NCBI GenBank assembly: GCA_947396885.1
Contig: OX377201.1
Location: 24,343,923-24,407,922 of the forward strand
DNA from: Heligmosomoides polygyrus polygyrus
Lineage: Eukaryota; Nematoda; Chromadorea; Rhabditida; Heligmosomidae
DNA: 64,000 nucleotides
Direction: 5' to 3'
Part shown: positions 1 through 9,029 of the stretch, piece by piece
Layout: every line of letters starts with the position of its first letter
Numbering within the stretch: the first letter of the stretch is position 1
Made by a program: the position numbers and the translations under genes
The notes under the pieces: model-generated
What the model was told of the DNA's origin: nothing
Database searches by the model: none
The model's input: only the letters and a program-made list of their open reading frames with translations

Positions 1-750
1 GGATCATTTGTAGACGTGCACCGATGCCTACAACCTAAAAGTTCGGGAGCCATTCAACTTATGAGCGCAAGTTGAGAATTAAGTTTCGCTGACAACTCTA
101 TTTTTTAATTTTTGTCTCGGGGAGGTTCGCATCCTTAGGATTTCCTCCAACCTTCTTTCCTCCTTCCAACGCCTTTTCGTCTTAAAAATTGGGCACGTAT
201 TTGTTTTCCTGCGTTTTTTCAATGAAGCACGAGCACAGTTCTCTTGTCTTTCATTGAAGCATTGGCATGGAGTTCAGAAGACGATTATCCTAAAAAACCA
301 AAGTGTTTTCGTTCTAATTGGGTTTGTTTTGTCAAGCATTCATTACAGAATGTACAAGGACATTTGTGCCTGCTTCAATTTCTTTCATTGGGCTGTTGCA
401 ACCATTCATTCAACGAACACGAAGACATCTCGTTCCTACAGTGCACCAAGGGTTTTACGTAAAGGCACACCGGACAATTTAGGGGAGTTTTTCATGTCAT
501 CGATTTGCTCCATTCGTCCCTGTCTTGTGTCAAAGTTCAGATCCTGCAGGGACAATCCGCGAAGGCATTTGTCTAGGGCTGTAGTCGAGGTGCATGACGT
601 TACCGCCACAGTTGATTTTCGAGAACATGTGACAGCGTTTCCTATCATCGAACGTTTACGAAGCTTGCAATTCCGGATGCATTCCGTCGGTTTCTCCAGG
701 CATCGCCCTCCCAATCGTTGTGAGCGAGAGTTACCGTAGGTTCATCTTCT
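1..750. other. Intergenic, nothing identified
   Basis: No recognisable gene. The minus strand is open for about 90 codons at 436-714, with mixed composition and no domain I recognise. No splice signals or repeat family could be assigned, so it is not called as a gene. Confidence 0.4.
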
Positions 751-965
751 TCACGTAAAACCCCGTCCTCTGATGCGCACGTTAACGTACATAGGAAGGG
801 CAGTGGAGACGAATAGAATTCGAAAGTCCTTCGATTTCTTTACTGCTTCTTCGACGCTCTTAGAAGTTTTCCGAGTTCTAAGAGCTGGGCAGGAGGAAGT
901 TCTTCGTTTCCTCCTGCCCAGCTCCGGGCTGCAGTCCAACATTTCTACATACACCATCGGAGGTG
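751..965 (-). mobile_element. RTE LINE fragment (post-RT region)
   Basis: Minus-strand translation matches the region after the RT domain of the intact RTE at 9030-11945: it contains PELGRRKR and then SVEEAVKKSK, which correspond to PELSRRKR and [10 protein letters not shown]. Between them lies extra sequence made of a 17-bp perfect inverted repeat (882-898 and 908-924, 9-nt loop). The fragment is truncated at both ends and non-functional. Confidence 0.7.
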
Positions 966-1276
966 AACACCATTCGCACTGCTTGACTCGACAGTGTTAT
1001 GGGCTAGAGGCATATAATAACTTGTCCATTAGGTATAAATAGTATTGAGTTTTGAGGTCGCACCAGGTCTCATTGTAATCGTTATTCACTTGAAGCAAAA
1101 AGAAAAATCGTGAGGTATTGGCTGTCACCGGCCTTTAACGCATTCTTTTTTAAGCGAGTTGTAGCGTGCCGAGAGTTTCTTTGTCGCTATTGTTTAAGCC
1201 TCGATCGCCGTTGAAACAGGCACATTTCTACAAGGGAAAGCAAGTACAAATTAAGGCACATCAGGAAAATCTTCAT

Positions 1277-1571
1277 AAGGATAAAGGATAAAGGACGGCG
1301 TTGCTCTATCCCTTCTGGGATGCGCCAGCGCATTCTACTTCTACGGGATGTCGTGGAGGCGACGTGAATGCGTATTTGGCCATACAATGACTTGCGATGG
1401 TCAGCCGATGAGCAAGTCAGCGCTCTATCCTTCCCAGACAAGTCTGGTACCAATTCACCGACTCCGGAGGAATGGAAGGCTTGGTCGGCCTGGGCGGGAA
1501 ATCCGAACCAGGAACCTGGTATCGGGTGCACGCCACAGTCGCGCCTCCTCCGACTGCGCTACGCGCGCCCG
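1277..1571 (-). mobile_element. tRNA-derived SINE, family C, full-length copy
   Basis: Sense is on the minus strand. The 5' tRNA-like head has a pol III A-box-like TAGCGCAGTCGG and a B-box-like GGTTCGGATTTCC. A conserved body contains ACCAGACTTGTCTGGGAAGG, and the 3' tail is a short array of CTTTAT-type units (1277-1300, seen as ATAAAGG on plus). At least nine related copies lie elsewhere in this window. The tRNA-like head and oligomeric tail are the signature of a SINE mobilised by a LINE. Confidence 0.75.
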
Positions 1572-1931
1572 AGAATCTTCATACTGATTCATGATAAAGC
1601 TTCGTCTTCGCTTGAAACGCAAATCTGAAACCAGAAGCATTCGGTGATTTAACCCTATGGAGGAGGGCACAAGTGTGCTATAAGTGCAACAAAATCATCA
1701 AACCGGCATATTTTCGTATTTTCGTTGTTGATAGAGCATGAAACTTGTCGAAATTGCAGTAATCCCATACATGTTTATTGAGAGTGCAAGTTGATCCATA
1801 AATAAGACTAGGCCATAACGGAATCTTGGGGCGTAGCTCCTTCTGGGTTTGCCCTCCTTTCAGTACCACAGTTATTTTGGGACAATCCTCGCTCCACGTT
1901 CTGTCCAGTTACCCTGCTTTGGCCTAGTATC
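1572..1931. other. Unassigned spacer
   Basis: AT-rich sequence between a SINE and an RTE scrap. No gene, repeat or splice structure recognised. Confidence 0.4.
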
Positions 1932-2207
1932 TATCACTTGTATCACCTCTCATCCAGTTGATCACGGAGTTGCTTGATCGGGCGCCGTCAGCGTCTTCAT
2001 TCATCCCTGTCGTGTGCCAGAGTGCTCCAATGGATTCCCCGTGCTCGAGGATCACGAAGAGCGTCATATCGTTCGTTTAGGGCATTCAAGAATAAGTCGA
2101 AGCAATGCGTTAGTGCATCCTGGCATTCCATTGATATTGGACGGAATCCAGTCACTGACGGCTCTCGACTAGCAGGTGTCTGTCGGAAGCGCATTGCTTT
2201 GGCCTAG
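1932..2207 (-). mobile_element. RTE LINE fragment (extreme 3' end)
   Basis: The minus strand encodes ALNERYDALRDPRARGIHWS, matching the last 60 residues of the intact RTE ([20 protein letters not shown]), and ends in the same 3' terminal motif of repeated AGGTGATA units (plus-strand complement at 1932-1950). It is 5'-truncated, as expected for incomplete target-primed reverse transcription. Confidence 0.8.
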
Positions 2208-3000
2208 TAGCGGATAATTTTATTTTGGTTTTCATTTTATACGGTATTGGCCTACGTCGTTCTTCATATGGTTTTTAGTCATGTATATAAGAAATAGTAT
2301 AGAGTTTTCTGGATTGCATGAGAATGACCAATTTGTCAACGAACTGCGTTTTTCAATGGCGGACGAATCTATTTTGAGAGAGCACATCAAGCTGCGCAAG
2401 CTGCCTAGGTGTGCTTGACAAATAGCACAGAACACGCTAGGTTTCGAGATAACCTAACAAGGTGTGCCTTCAAGCACGGTTAGGAACAAGGGTGGTTCAG
2501 TGGGAATCTCTTTATCTCCAGTAAACCGCCGCTCAGCGCGGCAACAATGAGCGAAAAGCACCAGTAGGCGGAGCCAGCCGCTTTACATCGCGCTGATCGC
2601 GATACAAGGAAGACCTATGAACTTCCCCCAATCACTCTCAACGAGACCTATATGGTCCTGTAGAGCATCAAACAAAGATCACAGAACTTTGTTCCGTCTT
2701 TGCTATAAGTCAGAGTTTGCTATGGTCCAAAAATGGCAAAAAGCTTCAGAGGCTGATAAGGCATAAGTGACATCTGGAATGGCCCTGTCGTGTTCGTGTG
2801 TCCGTGCGATTTCCTCTGTAGACTGCTCTCATTTTCGCAACTGAAGAGTACGTTTTGGCTGCGGTAGGGTACCGTATTATTGGGTAGTGGTGAATAAGGG
2901 TGGCAAAGTCATGACCAGCGATTTCGCCCAGACTTCTCCTATGGGAATAAATTCTAAATTATTCTAAATTCTTCTAAATTATCGCTTTGCTAGCACTACT
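2208..3000. other. Unassigned spacer before LINE 1
   Basis: No gene recognised. A short direct repeat of ATTCTAAATT-type units lies at 2949-2983, just upstream of the LINE 5' region and possibly marking its insertion boundary. Confidence 0.35.
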
Positions 3001-3316
3001 CTCCATCGAAGGTTAAAGTCGAAGGTTGGAAAATAAGTCGCACCACACTGGAAGAGGGATCCCACTAACGTGGACGGCTTTACACGCCCATATCTCGACA
3101 GTTCCCGTGCGGCTGTGTTTCCGGTCAGCTCTATCGCACTGATTCTCGACCGTTGTTTCGTCCTTATTCGACGACTTGTTCTGTGCCAGGAGCTTCTCAT
3201 TGCTTGTCAAAGAGCCCGTCGTGTCGTCTCTAGTGGCAAGGAGACAAAAAAATCTGTTATTGTCGAATTTGCCACTCTAAGAGGTATTGCTATTGATTTC
3301 TTGGCCGAATATATCG

Positions 3317-4132
3317 ATGATCATGGCGACTCCTGCTGCGGGCATGCCTCTTGCAGCTGAAGGTTCCACGACAAGGTCTCCAGATGTAGCGACGGCTGGC
3401 AGCGAACGAAGCGCGGTGGGCCGACTACAAGCTCTGATTAACAATGGTCGTGCCCCGAAGTATCTGAAGTTGGTGCTCGACGTGCTGATGGAAACCATGG
3501 AAGAGGTCAAGGATGCAAATCAGCGAAACGCCGAACTGGTCGCGGAGCTACGCTTGCTAAGGGAAGAAAATTTTCTATTAAAGCAAAAAATTGATGCCTT
3601 GGAAAGTTCGAAATCATCTGATAAGGATAGTGTCGTAATTTCCAGCCCAGCGGTATCTGTCATGGAAGATCGTGAAATGTCTCGTTCAATTGTACTGGAA
3701 TGTGTTCCTGAGTCTCTAGCCCCTACAGCTGCTCAAAGGGTAGCTCATGACTATGCATGTGTGAATCATTTACTCGACTATTTAAATGTAGAATGTAGAG
3801 CTACAACTGTTTACCGTATGGGAAAACTTGATCAGAGACGCCCGAGGCTAATTAAAGCTGTACTTCCGGCAAGCAAATTTCAAAAGCAAGCGGTAAAGCG
3901 GGCCCCTTATTTGCGCTTCTTTCCTCCAAACGGAGGTATCTTCTTGCGGGCCTCCCTTCCGTTTGGGGAGAGACAGCGCAGGTCAACGGGTCGGCCAGGT
4001 GGTGGTGGATCGGTGCATCATGACACTGGCGAAGCAATTTCTGCGTTCGGTGGTGCACGGTCACCGGGACCCTCCACCAACCTGAACACCACTGTTGCTT
4101 CCTCTAGGCTCAGCAGTTTCTCGGGAAACTGA
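3317..4132 (+). CDS. LINE 1 ORF1 nucleic-acid-binding protein
   Basis: ORF1 of the CR1-like LINE, about 271 aa from ATG 3317 (an in-frame ATG at 3323 is equally possible; the frame is open further upstream but has only a TTG). Residues about 50-100 are charged and heptad-like (EELRLLREENFLLKQKIDAL region), fitting a trimerising coiled coil. They are followed by an RRM-like block (SIVLECVPES ... VYRMGKLDQRRPRLIKAVLP) typical of nematode LINE ORF1. The C-terminus is Gly/Ser-rich and ends Ser-Gly-Asn-stop. The role known for the family is to coat the LINE RNA in the ribonucleoprotein. The last two sense codons are GGA AAC, which together with the preceding G form the slippery heptamer GGGAAAC; TGA follows at 4130-4132 and overlaps the ORF2 ATG at 4132. 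Confidence 0.85.
   Translation: MIMATPAAGMPLAAEGSTTRSPDVATAGSERSAVGRLQALINNGRAPKYLKLVLDVLMETMEEVKDANQRNAELVAELRLLREENFLLKQKIDALESSKSSDKDSVVISSPAVSVMEDREMSRSIVLECVPESLAPTAAQRVAHDYACVNHLLDYLNVECRATTVYRMGKLDQRRPRLIKAVLPASKFQKQAVKRAPYLRFFPPNGGIFLRASLPFGERQRRSTGRPGGGGSVHHDTGEAISAFGGARSPGPSTNLNTTVASSRLSSFSGN
4123..4129 (+). promoter_or_regulatory. Candidate -1 frameshift heptamer GGGAAAC at ORF1/ORF2 junction
   Basis: In the ORF1 frame the codons are TCG-GGA-AAC-TGA, so G_GGA_AAC fits X_XXY_YYZ exactly. A -1 slip reads CTG ATG next, which is the ORF2 frame. A 6-bp stem, CACACG (4141-4146) with CGTGTG, lies 11 nt downstream and could stall ribosomes. Stop-start reinitiation (TGATG) is an alternative that also fits this copy. 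Confidence 0.6.
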
Positions 4133-6963
4133 TGAGTCGTCACACGCGAACTTCCAGAATATCGTGTGCGTTAACTAATGTTCGATCGCTCGCCAAAAAT
4201 AGTAGCTCCGTTGTAATGAATCTTTGCCTTAACAATTATGATCTTTTAGCTTTAACTGAGACATGGTTGAACTCGCAGAACGAGCTAACTCCTCTACTGG
4301 GAATAGCCAGCAGTCAATATACCGGTATTAGGTGCGACAGAAATCATAAAAAGGGAGGAGGCATCATGCTGCTTCTTAAGAAACACTTCTCGTACAACGT
4401 AATTTTTCAGGAATCTGTCAAAGACTCTTATGAGATTTTGGTCTGCGATATTGTAAACACTTCGGCATCCTTCCGTATCATAGGTGTGTATAGAGCCCCT
4501 AGTTGCAGTTTAAGTGGATCCAGGCAATTGCTTAAAGCTATAAGCGACTTCTCAACCGGAACCATGACGAACCTGGTGTTAGGGAATTTCAATCTTCCGG
4601 ATCTGATGTGCCAAAACATTGGTGCGTTATCAAGAATCTTTTACGATGCCTTTAAAGCGCATGAACTCGAACAATATGTAAAGATGCCTACTAGAGGTAA
4701 TTCAATACTTGATCTGGTTTTATGTAACAAGCCAAAGTTCGTCACTGAAGTAAACGTGGGACCACCTATTGGCAACAGCGATCATGCCGTGATTACGTTT
4801 CATTTGAATATAGAAGTTACTTACAAAGGATTGCTGTGGATAAAGGACTTCAAATCTGCGGACTACGACAGTATAAAAGAACACTTGATAAATATTGATT
4901 GGATTGGCATATTCGGCAGTGGGTATTCTGTAAACGACCTGTATGAAATCTTTATTGCCATACTCCATAATGTTATCGAATTGTATGTGCCAATGCGCAA
5001 GGTTCCGGCAGATGAGAAAAACCTCCCAATGTATCTTAGAAAAATGAGCCACCGTAGGTCGCTGTTGTGGAGTAAAGCATGCAACAGTGAAGACGAGGAC
5101 GTCTGGGACAAATTCAAACTAGTCAATAAGAGATTGGAAAAAGCTCTTTTTTGGTACAATGCACATCTTGAACGGAAAATGGTTAGCTCTAGTGATAAGA
5201 CAGCCTTTTATAGGTATATAAACTCTAGAACTAAGCACGACACCAAGATTCCCTGCCTAGTGAAGGAAAATGATGAACCTGTGTTCTCTCAAAATGATAT
5301 GGCGAATTTATTAGCCGAAGAGTTCCAGAAAGTATTTACCAAGTCGGATGAGCTATGCTCAGGAATGTCAGGAGATGAAATCAACGGTTTAGCCTCCTTT
5401 CCTAGAATGAAATCCTCACCCTGGTTTTATAAAGAAGACATTGCAAAAATTCTTAAAAAATGGCCTAAATCTACTTCTACAACCCCTGACCTAGTCCCAC
5501 TCAATTTCATCAAAAATCTGGTTGACTATTTGGCCTATCCCTTGGAACACATTTTTAATCTTAGCTACATGAGGGGTGAAGTTCCCTCAAGGTGGAAGCA
5601 CGCCTACATCACACCAATTCCTAAGAGAGCACCCTTCAGCGATCCCAAAAACTATAGACCCATAAGTATCACTTCAATTTTTGCAAGGACATTTGAGAAA
5701 ATTGTGAAAATGCATATTATGAAACATATCGATAAAAATAATATTGTGTCTGGTTCCCAATTTGGTTTTTTAAAAGGTAGATCTGTAGAAACTGCTGTTC
5801 TCACTTCAGTAAACGACTGGACTCGCGCTGTGGAATTGAAAAAACAAACAGATATAATTTACTTCGATTTTGCCAAAGCCTTTGACAAAGTTCCAACTAA
5901 AAAGCTGCTGCAAAAACTAGAAATAGTAGGCCTACCTCCTATGTTAATAAACTGGTTACAGGATTTTCTTACCGGTAGAACTTATCAGGTTCGTGTGTTG
6001 GACCAATATTCCAATGTATTTTCGGCCCACAGTGGGGTTCCGCAAGGAGGAGTCTTATCCCCTTTGTTGTTCTTATTGTACACTTTCGAGCTACCGGAAG
6101 CTATTTCTAGATTTGGAGTGGTCACAAAGATGTACGCGGACGATATCAAAATTTATAAAACACTTGAAAAACCCGAGGATCGTTGCGCTGTTCAAGAAGC
6201 AATCGATTACATTGATGGTTGGGCTGAAAAATGGAATCTCCCCTTAGCGGTTGAAAAAACTAACTACCTGATCGTTGGTTCCAAAAACATTTGTAAAAAC
6301 TCCCAATACAAGTTAAGAGGTTTATCTTTAGAACCAGTGAAGCAAGTGCGAGACTTAGGTTTCTTAGTGTCAGATGACCTAAGTTTTGATAGCCACTACA
6401 AAAATATTGTAAAAAAAGCAAACTACCGGCTCTACAACTTATTTAAAGTCCTACGAACGAGCGATCCTCAAGTATATTTGCGAGCATACAAGACTTATGT
6501 GCGTCCCATAGTTGAAAGTGGAGTGACCGTATTTAATCCGGTCAAGAGGAAAGACATTGACTTCCTAGAAGGAGTTCAAAACAGCTTTACACGTAAGCTA
6601 GTAATGCGATGTTTCGGACTGAAGTACGCTCAAGTCCCCTGTGGTGCTGAGAGATCGAAACTACTCGGACCTCCTTCCCTCTCTAGTAGGAGGAGGAAAG
6701 CAGATCTTCTGATGATGTTTAAAATACTTTCTGGGAAGCTGTCAATGAGGCCTATAGACTTCTTCAGTGTTCCGCTGACTAGGACCGTGAGAGGGAAGCT
6801 CGGGCTGCGAGTCCCCATGGCTAGGTCGCGTGTTAGGGCAAATTTCCTTACATATAGGAGCATTAAGGAGCTAAATTCATTACTGAATGACGACGAACGC
6901 CTCCTGGGTTACTCTGTTCAAGTTTTTAAGGCCTTAATTTCTCGTAGTCACATAGAAAGTTAG
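4132..6963 (+). CDS. LINE 1 ORF2 endonuclease-reverse transcriptase
   Basis: An uninterrupted 943-aa ORF. The N-terminal APE-like endonuclease spans residues about 10-240: Glu43 in LALTETWL, a GGG block near 80, and NSDHAVITF near 215. Its GDFN motif reads LGNFNLPD: Asn152 (codon AAT 4585-4587) replaces the catalytic Asp, one G-to-A change from GAT. The reverse transcriptase spans about 480-760: YFDFAKAFDKVP with Asp579, GVPQGG near 635, and YADD at 668-671, all intact. A C-terminal region of about 170 aa follows. The family nicks target DNA with the endonuclease and primes cDNA synthesis there. With the Asp lost, target cleavage is probably impaired although the RT looks competent. Confidence 0.92.
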   Translation: MSRHTRTSRISCALTNVRSLAKNSSSVVMNLCLNNYDLLALTETWLNSQNELTPLLGIASSQYTGIRCDRNHKKGGGIMLLLKKHFSYNVIFQESVKDSYEILVCDIVNTSASFRIIGVYRAPSCSLSGSRQLLKAISDFSTGTMTNLVLGNFNLPDLMCQNIGALSRIFYDAFKAHELEQYVKMPTRGNSILDLVLCNKPKFVTEVNVGPPIGNSDHAVITFHLNIEVTYKGLLWIKDFKSADYDSIKEHLINIDWIGIFGSGYSVNDLYEIFIAILHNVIELYVPMRKVPADEKNLPMYLRKMSHRRSLLWSKACNSEDEDVWDKFKLVNKRLEKALFWYNAHLERKMVSSSDKTAFYRYINSRTKHDTKIPCLVKENDEPVFSQNDMANLLAEEFQKVFTKSDELCSGMSGDEINGLASFPRMKSSPWFYKEDIAKILKKWPKSTSTTPDLVPLNFIKNLVDYLAYPLEHIFNLSYMRGEVPSRWKHAYITPIPKRAPFSDPKNYRPISITSIFARTFEKIVKMHIMKHIDKNNIVSGSQFGFLKGRSVETAVLTSVNDWTRAVELKKQTDIIYFDFAKAFDKVPTKKLLQKLEIVGLPPMLINWLQDFLTGRTYQVRVLDQYSNVFSAHSGVPQGGVLSPLLFLLYTFELPEAISRFGVVTKMYADDIKIYKTLEKPEDRCAVQEAIDYIDGWAEKWNLPLAVEKTNYLIVGSKNICKNSQYKLRGLSLEPVKQVRDLGFLVSDDLSFDSHYKNIVKKANYRLYNLFKVLRTSDPQVYLRAYKTYVRPIVESGVTVFNPVKRKDIDFLEGVQNSFTRKLVMRCFGLKYAQVPCGAERSKLLGPPSLSSRRRKADLLMMFKILSGKLSMRPIDFFSVPLTRTVRGKLGLRVPMARSRVRANFLTYRSIKELNSLLNDDERLLGYSVQVFKALISRSHIES

Positions 6964-7113
6964 ATGTATTAACGGCATGTTTTGAGGTTCTGTGTTTCTG
7001 TAATAGAGTTTTAATTGTTGCTTTATGGCACATTCCTACCCTTTTCCTTTTATTTGTTTTACGCGTGTGACTGTAACTCGCGTCTTTAAATAAATAAATA
7101 AATAAATAAATAT

Positions 7114-8514
7114 CTACTGTTACCTGCCGTAATTGACTGAAAATTTACAAGCAGGTATCATATCCGTGATCAGCATCTCAAATAACTTCCGTGGGCGATA
7201 TTTGGGCTAAATTTTTCCTTTCGACCTCTCTTCGACATCCGGAGTCGTGAAGAACAGCAGTGCTGGTTATTCTGGGCACACATACACCCACCGCAACCTT
7301 CTGCCATCCATCGTTTCGACGAAAATGGTTACCGGATAGGTGATCGGCATCCCAGATAGCCCTAGAGATAAACGTGGAACGAAAAATCTTTTTCGATCTC
7401 TAGAGTTGATGGATTCAGTGCAAGTACTCCTATCTGCAATGCCCCACCCGTCTCCTGTAAGTGTATAGGAGAATGGTCAGGAAAAAAGACACAACTGGAT
7501 AAATACCATGAGATGGATGAAATATGCTGTACTTGGGAACAGTTAGCTGAAATAGTGAAAGTTGCGAGAAGAATAAAAAGCAGTCTATAACGAAATCCGA
7601 AGAGCAGTGAGCGTGTCTTGATGATGAGTCGAATCAATGCTTGTCGATCTTGTTCAAGAATGAGGTGACGGTGAGAAACACTTCCAAAAGTAATTGAGAA
7701 CATACCAAAGAGGTCATATGGGAGAGCATCTAGCGGAACCCTCCTCAGCGAGACAAGCATCGTTTAATGTACGCGCGATATCGCTCCACACAACAAAGCA
7801 GCTTCTTCCACATCTGACAACAGACCGAAAGTGGGGGTAGGAGGCGAAGAAGGTACCGTACCGAAGCCAAAATGTTATATTCATTTGCAGGAACCCTAAC
7901 AGTCCGCCTAGGAACGCACAACCCACTCCGTACTGTGCTAAGGTGGTGCATAAGATTGGGATTGACACCATTCGATAGAGCTTTTTGTGCTGAACAGAAT
8001 GGTGTTTTTGCGAGTGTTGAAAACTCAAATGTCGGCGAGTAAGGGCTGAAGAAACTTCATCGCTTCCCTCCGCCACTCTAAAATGGCGACAGAGAGTAAG
8101 GCAGGTTGGGCAGCTGGGAAGTTTTGAGCACCTCGTCGTAAAGTATCTAAACTGGTTTGCTTGCCTATGCGTTTGTAGGCCGTCAGTTCATCGTCTTCCC
8201 ATAGAGGTCGACTGAAATTGGAAAAAATCGTGTCACATAGTGCATTTTCGCACCGCTATAATTTCGCCAGTTTAGATGCTATAACGGTGTACTTCAGCGG
8301 TCTACTAACGCTTCCTACAGCCTACAATGTCAACGAGTCACAGCCGGAACGACTCGATCTCGACAAAGTTATTGCGCCCCAAACACGCCCGCGCGTGTAA
8401 TTTGCGAACTGTCGTGCCCACTCGATTGATTTTGTCGGTCCTATATGCAGTGTTCAACTCTACTAAGATTTATATGTCAATAGATAAAGCTCAAGTTGCT
8501 GAGTTCAAACATAT
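7114..8514. other. Spacer with possible membrane-protein remnants
   Basis: No confident gene. On the minus strand there are open stretches at 7362-7760 and 7714-8076 with hydrophobic runs (for example near 7840-7960) and two acceptor-like sites (CTATTTCAG near 7550, CACTTACAG near 7460). These could be decayed exons of a membrane protein, but frames do not join convincingly. Sequence near 7150-7200 (GTGATCAGCAxCTC) recurs near 48205, pointing to an unnamed dispersed repeat. Confidence 0.25.
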
Positions 8515-8545
8515 ATTTATTTTCACCCACGGATCTCCCTCGATA

Positions 8546-8563
8546 GAGAGCCTTCGGGCTCTC
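8546..8563 (+). other. UUCG-capped hairpin at RTE 5' end
   Basis: GAGAGCC-TTCG-GGCTCTC forms 7 bp closed by a C(UUCG)G tetraloop, enclosed by CCCTC (8537-8541) and GAGGG (8571-8575). It begins about 20 nt from the element 5' end, where some RTE and R2 elements carry self-cleaving HDV-like ribozymes. I could not complete an HDV fold by eye, so only a structured 5' RNA is claimed. Confidence 0.55.
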
Positions 8564-9029
8564 TTGTTAAGAGGGATCTCGGGCCGCTTGTCGCAGGGCC
8601 ACGTGGCGCGTCCCCGGGTGGTGGATAGGGGAATTAAACGCGAACCAAATGCGACCGTGTACTGCCCAGAGACGCAGGTGGGATGCAGGGGATGGACTCC
8701 TTGCTCCTGCTGTGTCGGGTCGATGCGTTCCTTGTGCGTGGGAGCGGCATGTTCGTGCACAGTGTGCGTGGATGTGTCCGTGACTGTGCGGATTGTAACT
8801 GTGTCGGCTCGGCCAAAAGCTTGCACTCGGTAGACTGGGAGTACGTGTAAGGCGATTCGAGGCCGCCTTAAGTCTCGCCCCGTCCCTTCGGGCAGTCTGG
8901 CTGGCTGCCCGGAGTACCCCGCCCGCACGACAGAGCCTGACTAGCTACCCGTGTTGTATTCCAGTCAAACGCAGCAGCACTAAAGGGCCTCATTCCCCTG
9001 ACCCCGAAAGAGCCCCCATTTCTGCAGCG

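Larger units (their letters stand above)
3000..7113 (+). mobile_element. CR1-like LINE 1, near full length
   Basis: Non-LTR retrotransposon with a GC-richer 5' leader, ORF1 (coiled coil plus RNA-binding-type domain), ORF2 (APE-type endonuclease plus reverse transcriptase), a short 3' UTR and a terminal TAAA microsatellite at 7086-7113. The tail type and the LTNVRSLAKN start of the endonuclease fit the CR1 group of nematodes. The 5' boundary is not exact and no clear target-site duplication was seen. Both ORFs are open, but the endonuclease lacks a catalytic Asp (see ORF2). Confidence 0.85.

Noticed and set aside
436..714. 92-codon minus-strand ORF as a gene
   Set aside because: No domain, no splice structure, and a competing open plus-strand frame.
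3287..3316. ORF1 of LINE 1 starting at 3287
   Set aside because: Position 3287 is TTG. The first ATGs are 3317 and 3323, so the extra N-terminal residues are unlikely.
7362..8076. Terminal exons of the UNC-93-like gene or a chemoreceptor gene
   Set aside because: Hydrophobic frames and acceptor-like sites are present, but phases do not join and no family motif is recognisable.
8527..8640. Definite HDV-like ribozyme
   Set aside because: I could not pair P1 or close the pseudoknot; only a hairpin is certain.
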